18,622 bases of DNA, taken from the NCBI GenBank assembly GCA_900543915.1, contig UQTB01000034.1, positions 1 to 18,622 on the forward strand, written 5' to 3'. The translations under genes and the position numbers were made by a program. Every line of letters begins with the position of its first letter. Within the stretch, counting starts at the first letter, position 1. Of this stretch, positions 5,826-13,747 are shown one piece after another. Source of the DNA: an uncultured Eubacteriales bacterium (GTDB taxonomy: Bacteria > Bacillota > Clostridia > Christensenellales > Borkfalkiaceae). The notes under the pieces were generated by a model. The model had not been told where the DNA came from and searched no databases. It saw nothing but the letters and a program-made list of their open reading frames with translations.

Positions 5826-7646
5826 TCAATTTTCCTTTCCGTCCGCGCTTTCGCTCTGCGGGCGGAGCTCCGCCTTGATGCGGCGCACGCCGGCGGACGA
5901 GCTCTGCTCCTTGGTGATGACGAATTTCCCGAGGTCGCCCGTATTCGCCGCGTGGGGACCGCCGCAGATTTCCTTGGAGAAATCCCCTATGGTGTAGACG
6001 GTGACGCGGTCGCCGTACTTGTTGGCGAACAGCCCGACCGCGCCGGCGGCCCTGGCCTCTTCCACCGTCATTTCTTCGCGGACCACGGGGATTTTCTTCG
6101 CGATCTGTTCGTTGACGAGCGCTTCCACCCGTGCGATTTCCTCCTGCGTCAACGGGCGGTCAAAGTTAAAGTCGAAGCGCAGCCGCTCGGTCGTAATGTT
6201 GGAGCCGCGCTGATTGACGTCGGGGGAAAGCACTTTTTTGAGCGCCGCGTGCAGGAGATGCGTCGCCGTATGCAGATTGACGGTCAGCGCCTCCGTATCC
6301 GCGAGCCCGCACTTGAAGCGCTGTTCGCTGCCTGTGTGCGATTTTGCCTGATGCGCCCTGAAGGCCTCTTCAAAACCCTGCCTGTCCACCTTGATTGCCT
6401 TTTCTTTCGCGAGCTCCTCCGTGATTTCGATGGGGAAGCCGAAGGTGTCGTACAGGCGGAAAGCGGCGGCTCCGTCGATGACGTCGCCGCTCAGTTTGCG
6501 TACGACGCGTTCAAATTCCTTTAATCCGCCGACGAGCGCTTTGGAAAACTTCTTCTCCTCTTTGTCCAGCTCCTCTTTGATCTTTTCCGCATTTTCGGAA
6601 AGCTCGGGGTAGATGCGTTCGTATTTTTCGATGAAGCACCGGGCGATGACGGAGAGATTCCCCTCCGCCAGCTCCAGCTGGCGGCCGTAGCGGACGGCCC
6701 TGCGGATGATTCTCCTCAAAACATAGCCCTGGTCGACGTTGGAGGGCGTGATGCCCTTGGGGTCGCCGATCATGAAGGTCGCCGTGCGGATGTGATCGAG
6801 CACGATGCGGAACGCCTTTCTGATCTCGGGCGACTCGTCGTAGCTTTTCCCCGTGAGTTCTTCCAGCTTCGCCCTGGCCGCGGTGAACAGGTCGGTGTCG
6901 TACACGCTCCTGACGCCGTTCAGGATGCAGACCGTGCGGTCCAGCCCCATGCCGGTATCCACGTTCTTCTGTTTCAGCGGCTCGTATTTGCCCTCCGCGT
7001 TCTTGAAATACTGCATAAATACGTCGTTCCAGATCTCGATGTATTTGCCGCAGTCGCAGGCGGGGGAGCAGTCCTCCGAGCATTTTTCGTAGCCGCGGTC
7101 GATGAACATCTCGGTGTCCGGACCGCAGGGGCCGGTGAGCCCGGCGGGACCCCACCAGTTATTCTTGCGGGGCAGGAAGAAGATTTTATCCCTGGGGATG
7201 CCGCATTCCTCCCAGATGCGCGCGCTCTCCTCGTCGCGCGGGGCGGTTTCGTCGCCGGCAAACACGCTGACGGCGAGCTTTTCGACGGGGATTCCCAGGC
7301 AGTCCGGGCTCGTCAGAAACTCGAAGCTCCAGCGGATGGCGTCCTCCTTGAAGTAGTCTCCCAGGCTCCAGTGCCCCAGCATTTCAAAAAAGGTCAGGTG
7401 GGAATCGTCTCCCACTTCGTCGATGTCGCCCGTGCGCACGCATTTCTGCACGTCCGTCAGGCGGGTGCCCTCGGGGTGCTTCTGTCCCAAAAGATAGGGG
7501 ACGAGGGGGTGCATTCCCGCCGTCGTAAAGAGCACGGTCGGGTCGTTTTCGGGGATCAGAGAGGCGGAGGGGATGATATGGTGCCCCTTGCTCTCGTAAA
7601 ATTTCAAAAATTTCTCTCTCAATTCTTCACTGGTCAGTCGATTCAT
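5826..7646 (-). CDS. alaS: Alanyl-tRNA synthetase, compact form
   Basis: Charges tRNA-Ala with alanine. 606 residues, against about 870 in the usual bacterial enzyme. The class II catalytic domain (about 1-245) is complete: LTSEELREKFLKFYESKGH, then the motif 2 region, with FFEMLGHWSLGDYFKE and the TGPCGPDTEMF block, and GMGLDRTV (motif 3). The tRNA-recognition region follows to about 430. The editing site is present: HTATH at 459-463, and C561 and H565 in CGGPH. Two parts are missing: the beta-barrel linker between aminoacylation and editing domains is reduced to about 25 residues, and the C-terminal coiled-coil/C-Ala (DHHA1) region is absent. The sequence ends naturally, without frameshift signs. 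It starts three bases after cysS, so it is co-translated. Such short AlaRS forms are known in some reduced and clostridial lineages. Confidence 0.93.
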   Translation of the reverse strand: MNRLTSEELREKFLKFYESKGHHIIPSASLIPENDPTVLFTTAGMHPLVPYLLGQKHPEGTRLTDVQKCVRTGDIDEVGDDSHLTFFEMLGHWSLGDYFKEDAIRWSFEFLTSPDCLGIPVEKLAVSVFAGDETAPRDEESARIWEECGIPRDKIFFLPRKNNWWGPAGLTGPCGPDTEMFIDRGYEKCSEDCSPACDCGKYIEIWNDVFMQYFKNAEGKYEPLKQKNVDTGMGLDRTVCILNGVRSVYDTDLFTAARAKLEELTGKSYDESPEIRKAFRIVLDHIRTATFMIGDPKGITPSNVDQGYVLRRIIRRAVRYGRQLELAEGNLSVIARCFIEKYERIYPELSENAEKIKEELDKEEKKFSKALVGGLKEFERVVRKLSGDVIDGAAAFRLYDTFGFPIEITEELAKEKAIKVDRQGFEEAFRAHQAKSHTGSEQRFKCGLADTEALTVNLHTATHLLHAALKKVLSPDVNQRGSNITTERLRFDFNFDRPLTQEEIARVEALVNEQIAKKIPVVREEMTVEEARAAGAVGLFANKYGDRVTVYTIGDFSKEICGGPHAANTGDLGKFVITKEQSSSAGVRRIKAELRPQSESADGKEN

Positions 7647-7649
7647 GGT

Positions 7650-9050
7650 TTACCTCTGCTTATTTTCCAATGTATAGCCGTCCTTGCCGTCCTTGACCGT
7701 ATAGCCGGCTGCGGCGATTTTGTCTCTCAGTTCGTCCGATTTCGCCCAGTTTTTCTCCCTGCGCGCGGCGAGCCGCTCTTCGGCGAGGGCGATGACTTCG
7801 GGGGGAATCGCTTCCTTCGGCCGCCGGGTTTCGCAGCCTTTTAAAAACGTTGCGGGATCGGTGCGGAACAAGCCTAAAAGCCCGTAGGTCTTTCGGATCT
7901 GATTGAGGTCGTCCGCCGCGGAACGGTCGCCCGCTTTGATCTTCGCGCGGATTTCCTTAAAATACCCGAACAGGTCGGAGAGGGCGCGCGCGGTGTTGAA
8001 GTCGTCGTCCATCGCGGCGTCGAACGCCGCGTCGATGGCTTCGTTTCCTCCCTCCGGACAAAGCCCCGCCTGCTCCGCCTCCAGAAATACGCGGTAGAAA
8101 TCCGCGAGATGCCGCTCCGCCGCGGGGAACAGATCGTCCGTCACGTTGACGTCGTTCCGGTAGTTGTTGGAAAGCAGCGCGAATTTCAGAGATTCCTCCG
8201 AATAGCGGTCCAAAAGATCGGACAGGAGCAGCGAATTGCCGAGCGATTTGCTCATTTTCTGTCCGTTTACCTTGATGAGCCCGTTGTGCGTCCAGTATTT
8301 CGCAAAGCGCTTGCCCGTGAGGGCCTCCGTCTGCGCGATCTCGTTTTCGTGATGCGGGAAAATGAGGTCTCTTCCGCCGCCGTGCAGGTCGATCTGATCG
8401 CCGAACGCCGCGCGGTTCATCGCGGAGCATTCGATGTGCCAGCCGGGGCGGCCCTTTCCCCAGGGAGAATCCCAACAGATCTCGTCCTCCTTCGCGCTCT
8501 TCCAGAGGGCAAAATCCAGGGCGTTCCGCTTGTTTTCGTCGCTGTCGATGCGCACGCCGCTGATGGCGTCCTCCAGGCTGCGGTTGGAGAGCTGCCCGTA
8601 AGCGGGGAAGGATTCCACCGAAAAATAGACGTCGCCCTTTTCGGTGGCGTAGGCGTGCCCCTTCTCGATCAGCCGGGAAATAAAGTCCACGATATTTTCG
8701 ATATTTCCCGTCGCCTTCAGCCACACCGTGGGATCGTCCACCTGAAAGCGGTGCATTTCGGCGTCGATCTTTCGGATCATATCCGCCGCGTAAACGTCCG
8801 CGGGAATGCCCGTTTCGCGGGATTTTGCGATGATCTTGTCGTCTACGTCCGTATAATTGCGGGCATAGGTGACGGAATAGCCCTTCTTTTCGAGGTATTT
8901 GCGCATCACGTCGTAGATGAGCGCCTGAAACGCGTGCCCGATATGCGCCTCGCCGGATACCGTGATCCCGCAGGCGTACATCTTTACCTTGTTTCCGTCG
9001 AGGGGGATAAACTCCTCTTTCTGTCTGGTCAGTGTATTGTAAATTTTCAT
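7650..9050 (-). CDS. cysS: Cysteinyl-tRNA synthetase
   Basis: Charges tRNA-Cys with cysteine. 466 residues, full length. Class I signatures are HIGH at 36-39 and KMSKS at 265-269. The catalytic zinc ligands C27, C208, H233 and E237 align with those of the E. coli enzyme. The family block RPGWHIECSAM and the HGGGRDLIFPHHENE region are intact. The motif before HIGH reads CGITVSGEA rather than the common CGPTVYDY, a variant I have seen in clostridial sequences. The C-terminal AARREKNWAKSDELRDKI tail is normal. Its start overlaps the cysE stop (ATGA), and its last codons carry the SD for alaS. Confidence 0.97.
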   Translation of the reverse strand: MKIYNTLTRQKEEFIPLDGNKVKMYACGITVSGEAHIGHAFQALIYDVMRKYLEKKGYSVTYARNYTDVDDKIIAKSRETGIPADVYAADMIRKIDAEMHRFQVDDPTVWLKATGNIENIVDFISRLIEKGHAYATEKGDVYFSVESFPAYGQLSNRSLEDAISGVRIDSDENKRNALDFALWKSAKEDEICWDSPWGKGRPGWHIECSAMNRAAFGDQIDLHGGGRDLIFPHHENEIAQTEALTGKRFAKYWTHNGLIKVNGQKMSKSLGNSLLLSDLLDRYSEESLKFALLSNNYRNDVNVTDDLFPAAERHLADFYRVFLEAEQAGLCPEGGNEAIDAAFDAAMDDDFNTARALSDLFGYFKEIRAKIKAGDRSAADDLNQIRKTYGLLGLFRTDPATFLKGCETRRPKEAIPPEVIALAEERLAARREKNWAKSDELRDKIAAAGYTVKDGKDGYTLENKQR

Positions 9051-9697
9051 CGTTTCTCTTCGTCCTGTTTCATGCGCGCGAGCTCCTCTTCCAGTTTGAA
9101 GACCTTATCGCGCAGCCTGCATACTTCCTCCATCAGGGGGTCGCACTGGTCCTGTTTCAGATCGCACGGCAGCTTTTCGTCCGCAACGCGCACGACCTTG
9201 CCGGGCACGCCCACCACGGTGGCGTGCGGGGGAACCTCTTTCAGCACGACGGCGCCCGCGCCGATCTTGCTGTATTCGCCCACCGTGAAGCCGCCCAGAA
9301 TTTTGGCGCCCGCGCCGATCACGGTGCCTTTCTTTATGGTCGGGTGGCGTTTTCCTTCCTCCTTGCCGGAGCCGCCCAGCGTCACGCCTTGGTAGATGAC
9401 GACGCCCGTCTCCACTTCCGCGGTCTCGCCGATGACGACGCCTGCGCCGTGGTCGATGAACACGCCCCCCTCGATCCTGGCGGCGGGGTGTATTTCGATC
9501 CCGGTCAGCCAGCGCGCGAACTGCGAGAGCATGCGCGCGAGCAATTTCAGGTGCATGCGGTGAAAAAAGCGCGCGGCGCGGTGCCACGAAAGCGCTTTGA
9601 CGCCCGCATACGTCAGCCAGATCTCGAACTTGTTGCGCGCCGCGGGGTCGTTCTGTTTGGCGGCGGCAATGTCCAGACGCATATTTTTAAAAAACAT
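9047..9697 (-). CDS. cysE: Serine O-acetyltransferase (CysE/EpsC type)
   Basis: Makes O-acetylserine from serine and acetyl-CoA, the first step of cysteine synthesis. 216 residues, the length of the short Firmicute form. The N-terminal helical part (1-65) includes FEIWLTYAGVKALSWHRAAR. The left-handed beta-helix carries the active-site D82-H83 (FIDHGAGVVIGE) and H118 (GKRHPTIKKG), followed by the V-x-G-x-P-G-K-V-V end. A charged coiled-coil tail follows (VCRLRDKVFKLEEELARMKQ). ATG 9697 is preceded by AGGAGG only three bases away; Met at 9682 is a less likely start. Placement directly before cysS couples cysteine production with its use in translation, as in Bacillus. It starts 13 bases after the DeoR-type regulator. 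Confidence 0.95.
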   Translation of the reverse strand: MFFKNMRLDIAAAKQNDPAARNKFEIWLTYAGVKALSWHRAARFFHRMHLKLLARMLSQFARWLTGIEIHPAARIEGGVFIDHGAGVVIGETAEVETGVVIYQGVTLGGSGKEEGKRHPTIKKGTVIGAGAKILGGFTVGEYSKIGAGAVVLKEVPPHATVVGVPGKVVRVADEKLPCDLKQDQCDPLMEEVCRLRDKVFKLEEELARMKQDEEKR

Positions 9698-9710
9698 ATT
9701 CCTCCTGCCG

Positions 9711-10469
9711 TCAGACCACCTCGACGCCTTCCGCCTTGAACGCGGCGATCTTCTCTTTGGGGAAGTTGGCGTCCACGACGATGATGTCGATCTCTCTCGG
9801 ATAGGCAAACGTGTAGGGCATGGTGCGGTCCACTTTGGAGCCGTCCAACAGCATGATGACGCGTTTCGCCTTCCGGATGACCGCGGCTTTGATTTCCGCC
9901 TCCGGCTGGGAGCCGCAGGTGAAGCCCGTACTGTCATTATATGCGGTAGTCGTCATCACTGCCGTATCGATGTTGATGCGGTCCAGCCAGTCGAGGCTCG
10001 CCTTGCCGACGGTCGCCAGATTGTTCCGCGAAACGTCCCCGCCGATCACCGTCACCATCATCATGCTCTTTTTTAAAAGCTCGGTCGCGATGTTGAGCCC
10101 GTTGGTCACGATGAAGTAGTTGATGTTGGGGAGCTGCTTCGCGAAGTACAAAGTGGTGGAGCCGCTGTCCACGAACAGGGAGTTGGTCGCGTCGATGAGC
10201 TCGATCGCCTTCGCCGCGATCTCCTTCTTTTCCCCGATGTTGAACCCCACCCGCGCGGAAAACTGTTCTTCCGTCTTTTTGGAGAGTTCGTTTAAGGAAA
10301 CCGCGCCCCCGCGGACGCGGATGATGAGCCCCTCGTTTTCCAGTGCGCAGAGATCTCTGCGCAAGGTCATCTCCGAGTAATTGGGCATCAGGGCGGCCAG
10401 CTCGTCGTAGCTGACCTTTCCGTTTTTCTCGATCAGCTCCTTGATTTTTTCAATTCTCGATTTCTTCAT
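9711..10469 (-). CDS. DeoR/GlpR-family transcriptional regulator
   Basis: 252 residues. An N-terminal winged HTH (1-57) has the family pattern RIEKIKELIEKNGKVSYDEL and SEMTLRRDLCALENEGLIIRVRGGAV. A DeoR C-terminal sensor domain (about 75-230) follows with KKEIAAKAIELI, VDSGSTTLYFAKQLP, VTNGLNIATEL, VIGGDVSRNNLATVG and the DGSKVDRT end block. Members usually repress operons and bind a phosphorylated sugar or similar metabolite in the SGSTT pocket. It is the first gene of the cysE-cysS-alaS operon, an uncommon partner for this family. It probably controls its own promoter through the palindrome at 10485-10505. ATG 10469 has GAGAGG seven bases upstream. Confidence 0.93.
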   Translation of the reverse strand: MKKSRIEKIKELIEKNGKVSYDELAALMPNYSEMTLRRDLCALENEGLIIRVRGGAVSLNELSKKTEEQFSARVGFNIGEKKEIAAKAIELIDATNSLFVDSGSTTLYFAKQLPNINYFIVTNGLNIATELLKKSMMMVTVIGGDVSRNNLATVGKASLDWLDRINIDTAVMTTTAYNDSTGFTCGSQPEAEIKAAVIRKAKRVIMLLDGSKVDRTMPYTFAYPREIDIIVVDANFPKEKIAAFKAEGVEVV

Positions 10470-10484
10470 AGCAATTCCTCTCGT

Positions 10485-10505
10485 TTGTTAAAAGTATTTT
10501 AACAA
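10485..10505. promoter_or_regulatory. Probable operator of the DeoR-type regulator
   Basis: Perfect palindrome TTGTTAAAA-GTA-TTTTAACAA with 9-bp arms. It overlaps the -10 box of the regulator's own promoter and lies 15 bases before its start codon, an expected place for autorepression. Binding by this regulator is inference. Confidence 0.65.
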
Positions 10506-10524
10506 TTTTGAAAGAATATATCAA
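10496..10524 (-). promoter_or_regulatory. Promoter of the deoR-cysE-cysS-alaS operon
   Basis: Read on the minus strand: TTGATA (plus 10519-10524), a 17-base spacer, and TAAAAT (plus 10496-10501). A long A/T tract upstream (10540-10566) could act as an UP element for it. No T-box or other long leader is present between it and the first gene. Confidence 0.75.
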
Positions 10525-10582
10525 GCAAACGCGCGTAATTTGAAAAAAAATTTTGAAAAATTTTTTCCGTTTTTCCAATCGT

Positions 10583-10611
10583 TTGCTTTTTCGGCGCCAA
10601 ACTACTATAAT
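10583..10611 (+). promoter_or_regulatory. Promoter of serS
   Basis: TTGCTT (10583-10588), a 17-base spacer, and a perfect TATAAT (10606-10611). The predicted leader to the serS ATG is only about 35 bases, so there is no room for a T-box riboswitch. Confidence 0.88.
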
Positions 10612-10652
10612 AGAGTCAGTATATCAGTTATGTGCAAGTAGGAGTAAACGGT

Positions 10653-11933
10653 ATGATCGATATCAAACTCATTCAGGAGGACCCGGCGAAGGTCGCCGCG
10701 GCATTGGAGAAAAAGGGGTATGCGTTCGACTTTTCGGCGGTGCTGGAAAAGGACGCGCTTCGCAGAGCGAAGCAGACGGAGCTGGAAAAGGCAAAGGCGG
10801 AGCGGAACCGCGTTTCCGCAGAGATCCCCAAACTCAAAAAGGAGGGGAAACCCGTCGAGCCCATCTTTGAGGAGATGCGCGCGCTGGGCGACGCCATCGC
10901 GGAGGACGAGCGGGAAGTGAACGCCCTGGCGGCGGAGATCTACGATTTTCTGATAGCGCTTCCCAACCTGCCGGACGATGACTTAAAGGGCGGCGGCAAG
11001 GAGAACAACGAGGTGGTGAAGGTGGTCGGGCAGAAACCCGAATTTACCTTTGAACCGAAAAATCACGTCGATCTCTGCACGGCGCTGGGGATCATCGATT
11101 ATCCGCGCGGCGTGAAGATCTCCGGCAACGGCTTCTGGCTGTACCGCGGCAAAGGGGCGCAGCTGGAGTGGGCGCTTTTGAATTTCTTTATTTCCGAACA
11201 CTTAAAGGACGGTTACGAATTTATCCTGCCGCCCCACCAGCTGGGCTACGGCTGCGGTCTGGGCGCGGGGCAGTTCCCGAAATTTTCGGACGAAGTCTAT
11301 TGGCTGGACGTCGACGCCGACCGCGAGAAGAACCGCTTTATGCTTCCCACGGCGGAAACGGCGCTCGTCAATCTGTATGCGGGCGAGATTTTGGAAGAAT
11401 CCAGCCTGCCCATGAAGCTGTTTGCCTATACGCCCTGCTACCGCAAAGAGGCGGGCTCCTACCGCGCAGAGGAGCGCGGCATGATCCGCGGGCACCAGTT
11501 CAACAAGGTGGAGATGGTGCAGTACGCCCACCCCGCGCGCTCGGCGGAGGCGTTTGAGGAGCTGGTAAAGAAAGCGTCTTCTCTGGTGGAAAAGCTGGGG
11601 CTGCATTACCGCGTCTCCAAGCTGGCGGCGGGGGACTGCTCCGCTTCCATGAAGCGCACGTACGATATCGAGATCTGGATCCCCTCCATGGGCATCTACA
11701 AGGAGGTCTCTTCCGTCTCCAACGCGGGGGATTATCAGGCGCGCAGAAACAACACGCGCTATCGGGACAGCAGAACGGGAAAACCCGCTTACGTCCATAC
11801 GCTGAACGGCAGCGGGCTTGCCACTTCCCGCGTGTTTCCCGCGCTCATCGAACAGTATCAGAACGAGGACGGTTCGGTCACCGTGCCCGAAGTGCTCCGT
11901 CCCTTCATGGGCGGGCTGGAGGTCATCCGATGA
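10653..11933 (+). CDS. serS: Seryl-tRNA synthetase
   Basis: Charges tRNA-Ser with serine (and starts selenocysteine synthesis where that exists). 426 residues, normal length. An N-terminal antiparallel coiled coil (about 28-100, charged A/E/K/R-rich) holds the tRNA variable arm. The class II core has motif 2, CYRKEAGSYRAEERGMIRGH with FNKVEM after it, and motif 3, LNGSGLATSRVFPALIE, followed by the typical QNEDGSVTVPEVLRPFMGG end. The motif 3 segment GLATSR replaces the commoner GLAVGR but keeps the ATP-binding Arg. ATG 10653 is chosen over 10632 because AGGAG lies eight bases upstream and MIDIK is the family start. The stop overlaps the next start (ATGA). Confidence 0.97.
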   Translation: MIDIKLIQEDPAKVAAALEKKGYAFDFSAVLEKDALRRAKQTELEKAKAERNRVSAEIPKLKKEGKPVEPIFEEMRALGDAIAEDEREVNALAAEIYDFLIALPNLPDDDLKGGGKENNEVVKVVGQKPEFTFEPKNHVDLCTALGIIDYPRGVKISGNGFWLYRGKGAQLEWALLNFFISEHLKDGYEFILPPHQLGYGCGLGAGQFPKFSDEVYWLDVDADREKNRFMLPTAETALVNLYAGEILEESSLPMKLFAYTPCYRKEAGSYRAEERGMIRGHQFNKVEMVQYAHPARSAEAFEELVKKASSLVEKLGLHYRVSKLAAGDCSASMKRTYDIEIWIPSMGIYKEVSSVSNAGDYQARRNNTRYRDSRTGKPAYVHTLNGSGLATSRVFPALIEQYQNEDGSVTVPEVLRPFMGGLEVIR

Positions 11934-12439
11934 AGGGCTATCGCCTCGTCTCGCCGGAGGCGTATACGGGAAATCCCTTTACGGTGATCGGAAAGGAATG
12001 GCTGATCGTCGCCGCCGGAACGCCGCAGCGGCACAACGGCATGACGGCGAGCTGGGGGAATATGGGTGTTTTCTGGGGAAAACCCGCCGTGACCGTCTAT
12101 ATCCGCCCGACGCGCTACACCAAGGAATTTGTGGACGGAAGCGATCTCTTTACGCTGTCGGTCTTTTCAGAGGATTACCGCCCCGCACTCAATCTGTTCG
12201 GCACAAAATCGGGAAGGGACTGCGACAAGGACGGGGAAGCGCATTTGACGCCCTTCGCAGTGGACGGAACGGTCGCCTATGCGGAGGCAAAGACGGTCTT
12301 CGTATGCAGAAAGCTCGCGCACGCGGATCTCGATCCGGCGCGGTTCGACGATCCCTCTGCGGACGGGAAGTGGTACCCGAAGAAGGATTATCACACGGCG
12401 TACATCGCCGAAATTCTGGCAATTTACGAAAAGGAATGA
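11930..12439 (+). CDS. Flavin reductase-like FMN-binding protein
   Basis: 169 residues, a single split-barrel domain of the flavin-reductase family. Typical blocks are HNGMTASWGNMGVFWGKP (FMN contact loop), VYIRPTRYTKEF and FTLSVFSEDYRPALNLFGTK, followed by SGRDCDK. Such small clostridial members bind FMN and are usually called flavin reductases; real substrates are rarely known. It overlaps serS by four bases and shares its promoter; a functional link with SerRS is not obvious. A strong terminator follows. Confidence 0.88.
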   Translation: MKGYRLVSPEAYTGNPFTVIGKEWLIVAAGTPQRHNGMTASWGNMGVFWGKPAVTVYIRPTRYTKEFVDGSDLFTLSVFSEDYRPALNLFGTKSGRDCDKDGEAHLTPFAVDGTVAYAEAKTVFVCRKLAHADLDPARFDDPSADGKWYPKKDYHTAYIAEILAIYEKE

Positions 12440-12452
12440 TCTGATTATACGG

Positions 12453-12486
12453 AAAAGGCAGCCCGCCGTGCGGCGGGCTGCCTTTT
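12453..12486. terminator. Bidirectional terminator between convergent genes
   Basis: A 15-bp perfect stem, AAAAGGCAGCCCGCC (12453-12467) / GGCGGGCTGCCTTTT (12472-12486), with loop GTGC. T runs are present on both strands. It serves serS-flavin reductase on the plus strand and probably the trehalase-like gene on the minus strand. Confidence 0.92.
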
Positions 12487-12514
12487 AATCATGGCTTGAT
12501 TCATGCGCTCTGCC

Positions 12515-13732
12515 TCATTCCGGCGACGCTTCGTCCGGAACATACGAGCGCAAAAGGGAAAGATAGACGCCGGCGGTCCAGCCCATCATGGGCGGCGTTT
12601 CATATTCCCCGGTGACGGCGACGGATCCCGTCGTCGCGTCGTATTTTTCCCAAAGCTGGCCGGTCTGCCGGAATACGGAACGCACGGTGCGGAGAAATTT
12701 CCCCGCGGGGACGGCCGCTCGGCCGCTGCCGCACGCGGCCAGCGCCTCCACGGCAAAGTAAACGAGGGGCGCCCACATGGAGGGATAGTCCCACTGATCG
12801 AATTTTTTGTCCTCTCTTTTTTCGCAGGCGGCCATGCCGAACGGGCAGTCCAGCCGCTTAAGCAGGGTCTCCGCGGCGGACGCGTCTTTGGAAATGCCGG
12901 CGGCAAAGGGAAAAAACATGCCTGCGTGGAAGAGCGCCGACCGGCGCTTTTCCCGTTCGTTGTAGTCGTAATACAGTCCGTGTTCGCCCAGCATGTACGC
13001 ATCCATCAGCGCCTTTCTTTGCACAGAATAATCGAGATAGCGCCCGGATAAGGCGGTTTGGCCGATAGAAGCGGCGAGCGCGGAGACAATGATTTCCGCT
13101 TGATACAAAATCGCGTTCAAGTCTACCGCCGCGTAGTCCGCGCCCGCATAGCGATTGCCCTCGCCGGCAAAGCGCGGGGTGAAGTCCCAGCCGCTCTCCG
13201 CAATGGCGAGAAAGTGCGCGCCCTGCGCCGATTTGTCCAGGTAGGAATCCGGGTTTTCGCCCACTCTTTCCGAAATGGCGAGGCAGAAGGAAACGAGTTC
13301 TTCGGCGGAGGCGCAGTGCCCGTAGCCGTTGAGTCCGCTGGGAAGCAGCCTGCGGTTCATCCAGAACTCATGTTCCTTTACGACGGCGGGGAGGTATTGC
13401 TCGGCGATCTCCTTATTCCGATTCCGGGCGATATAGTAATCGAAGACCGCGCGTGCAAAGAGGGGAGGCTGGCTTCTGTTTTGCAGAAAGTCGGCGTTGG
13501 GAACGTATCCCAGCCGTTCGACAAACAGCTTCATATTGTCCAGATTGTTCCGAACCTGCGTAAATTCGCCGCACGCGAGCAGGGCGAGATCGGTAAAATA
13601 AGTATCCCAATAGTAAAAATCCGAAAAATACGCGTCCCAGCTCGGCACGGTAAACGGCTTTAAGCCGTTCTTTCCCGGCTTGATCGTCCTGTGAAGATTT
13701 TCCTCAATGTATGTCCTGACCTGATCGCTCAT
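12515..13732 (-). CDS. Trehalase-like glycoside hydrolase (GH37 type)
   Basis: Predicted to hydrolyse trehalose or a related alpha-glucoside. 405 residues, shorter than typical GH37 enzymes (about 500 or more) but with the core intact: FYYWDTYF at 39-46, GYVPN and RSQPPLF at 75-92, ESGWDFTPR at 179-187 with the likely acid D183, QWDYPSMWAPL at 313-323, and GEYETPPMMGWTAGVY with the likely base E376. No signal peptide, so it is cytoplasmic. MSDQ start at 13732, with GAGGG seven bases upstream. It lies 15 bases after mnmG on the same strand, probably in the dnaA-mnmG transcript. An alternative is a related (alpha/alpha)6-barrel hydrolase with another substrate. Confidence 0.85.
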   Translation of the reverse strand: MSDQVRTYIEENLHRTIKPGKNGLKPFTVPSWDAYFSDFYYWDTYFTDLALLACGEFTQVRNNLDNMKLFVERLGYVPNADFLQNRSQPPLFARAVFDYYIARNRNKEIAEQYLPAVVKEHEFWMNRRLLPSGLNGYGHCASAEELVSFCLAISERVGENPDSYLDKSAQGAHFLAIAESGWDFTPRFAGEGNRYAGADYAAVDLNAILYQAEIIVSALAASIGQTALSGRYLDYSVQRKALMDAYMLGEHGLYYDYNEREKRRSALFHAGMFFPFAAGISKDASAAETLLKRLDCPFGMAACEKREDKKFDQWDYPSMWAPLVYFAVEALAACGSGRAAVPAGKFLRTVRSVFRQTGQLWEKYDATTGSVAVTGEYETPPMMGWTAGVYLSLLRSYVPDEASPE

Positions 13733-13747
13733 GTTTTTTCCCTCTTT

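Noticed and set aside
6792..7844. Long plus-strand open frame (about 350 codons) opposite alaS/cysS
   Set aside because: It is antisense to clearly conserved alaS and cysS sequence, has no family features, and such frames are expected from the GC-rich third codon positions.
8109..9395. Long plus-strand open frame (about 428 codons) opposite cysS and cysE
   Set aside because: Shadow of two well-conserved genes; biased composition and no SD.
10612..10652. T-box riboswitch before serS
   Set aside because: The TATAAT at 10606 leaves a leader of only about 35 bases, too short for a T-box; no TGGNACCGCG-like element is seen there or before cysE.
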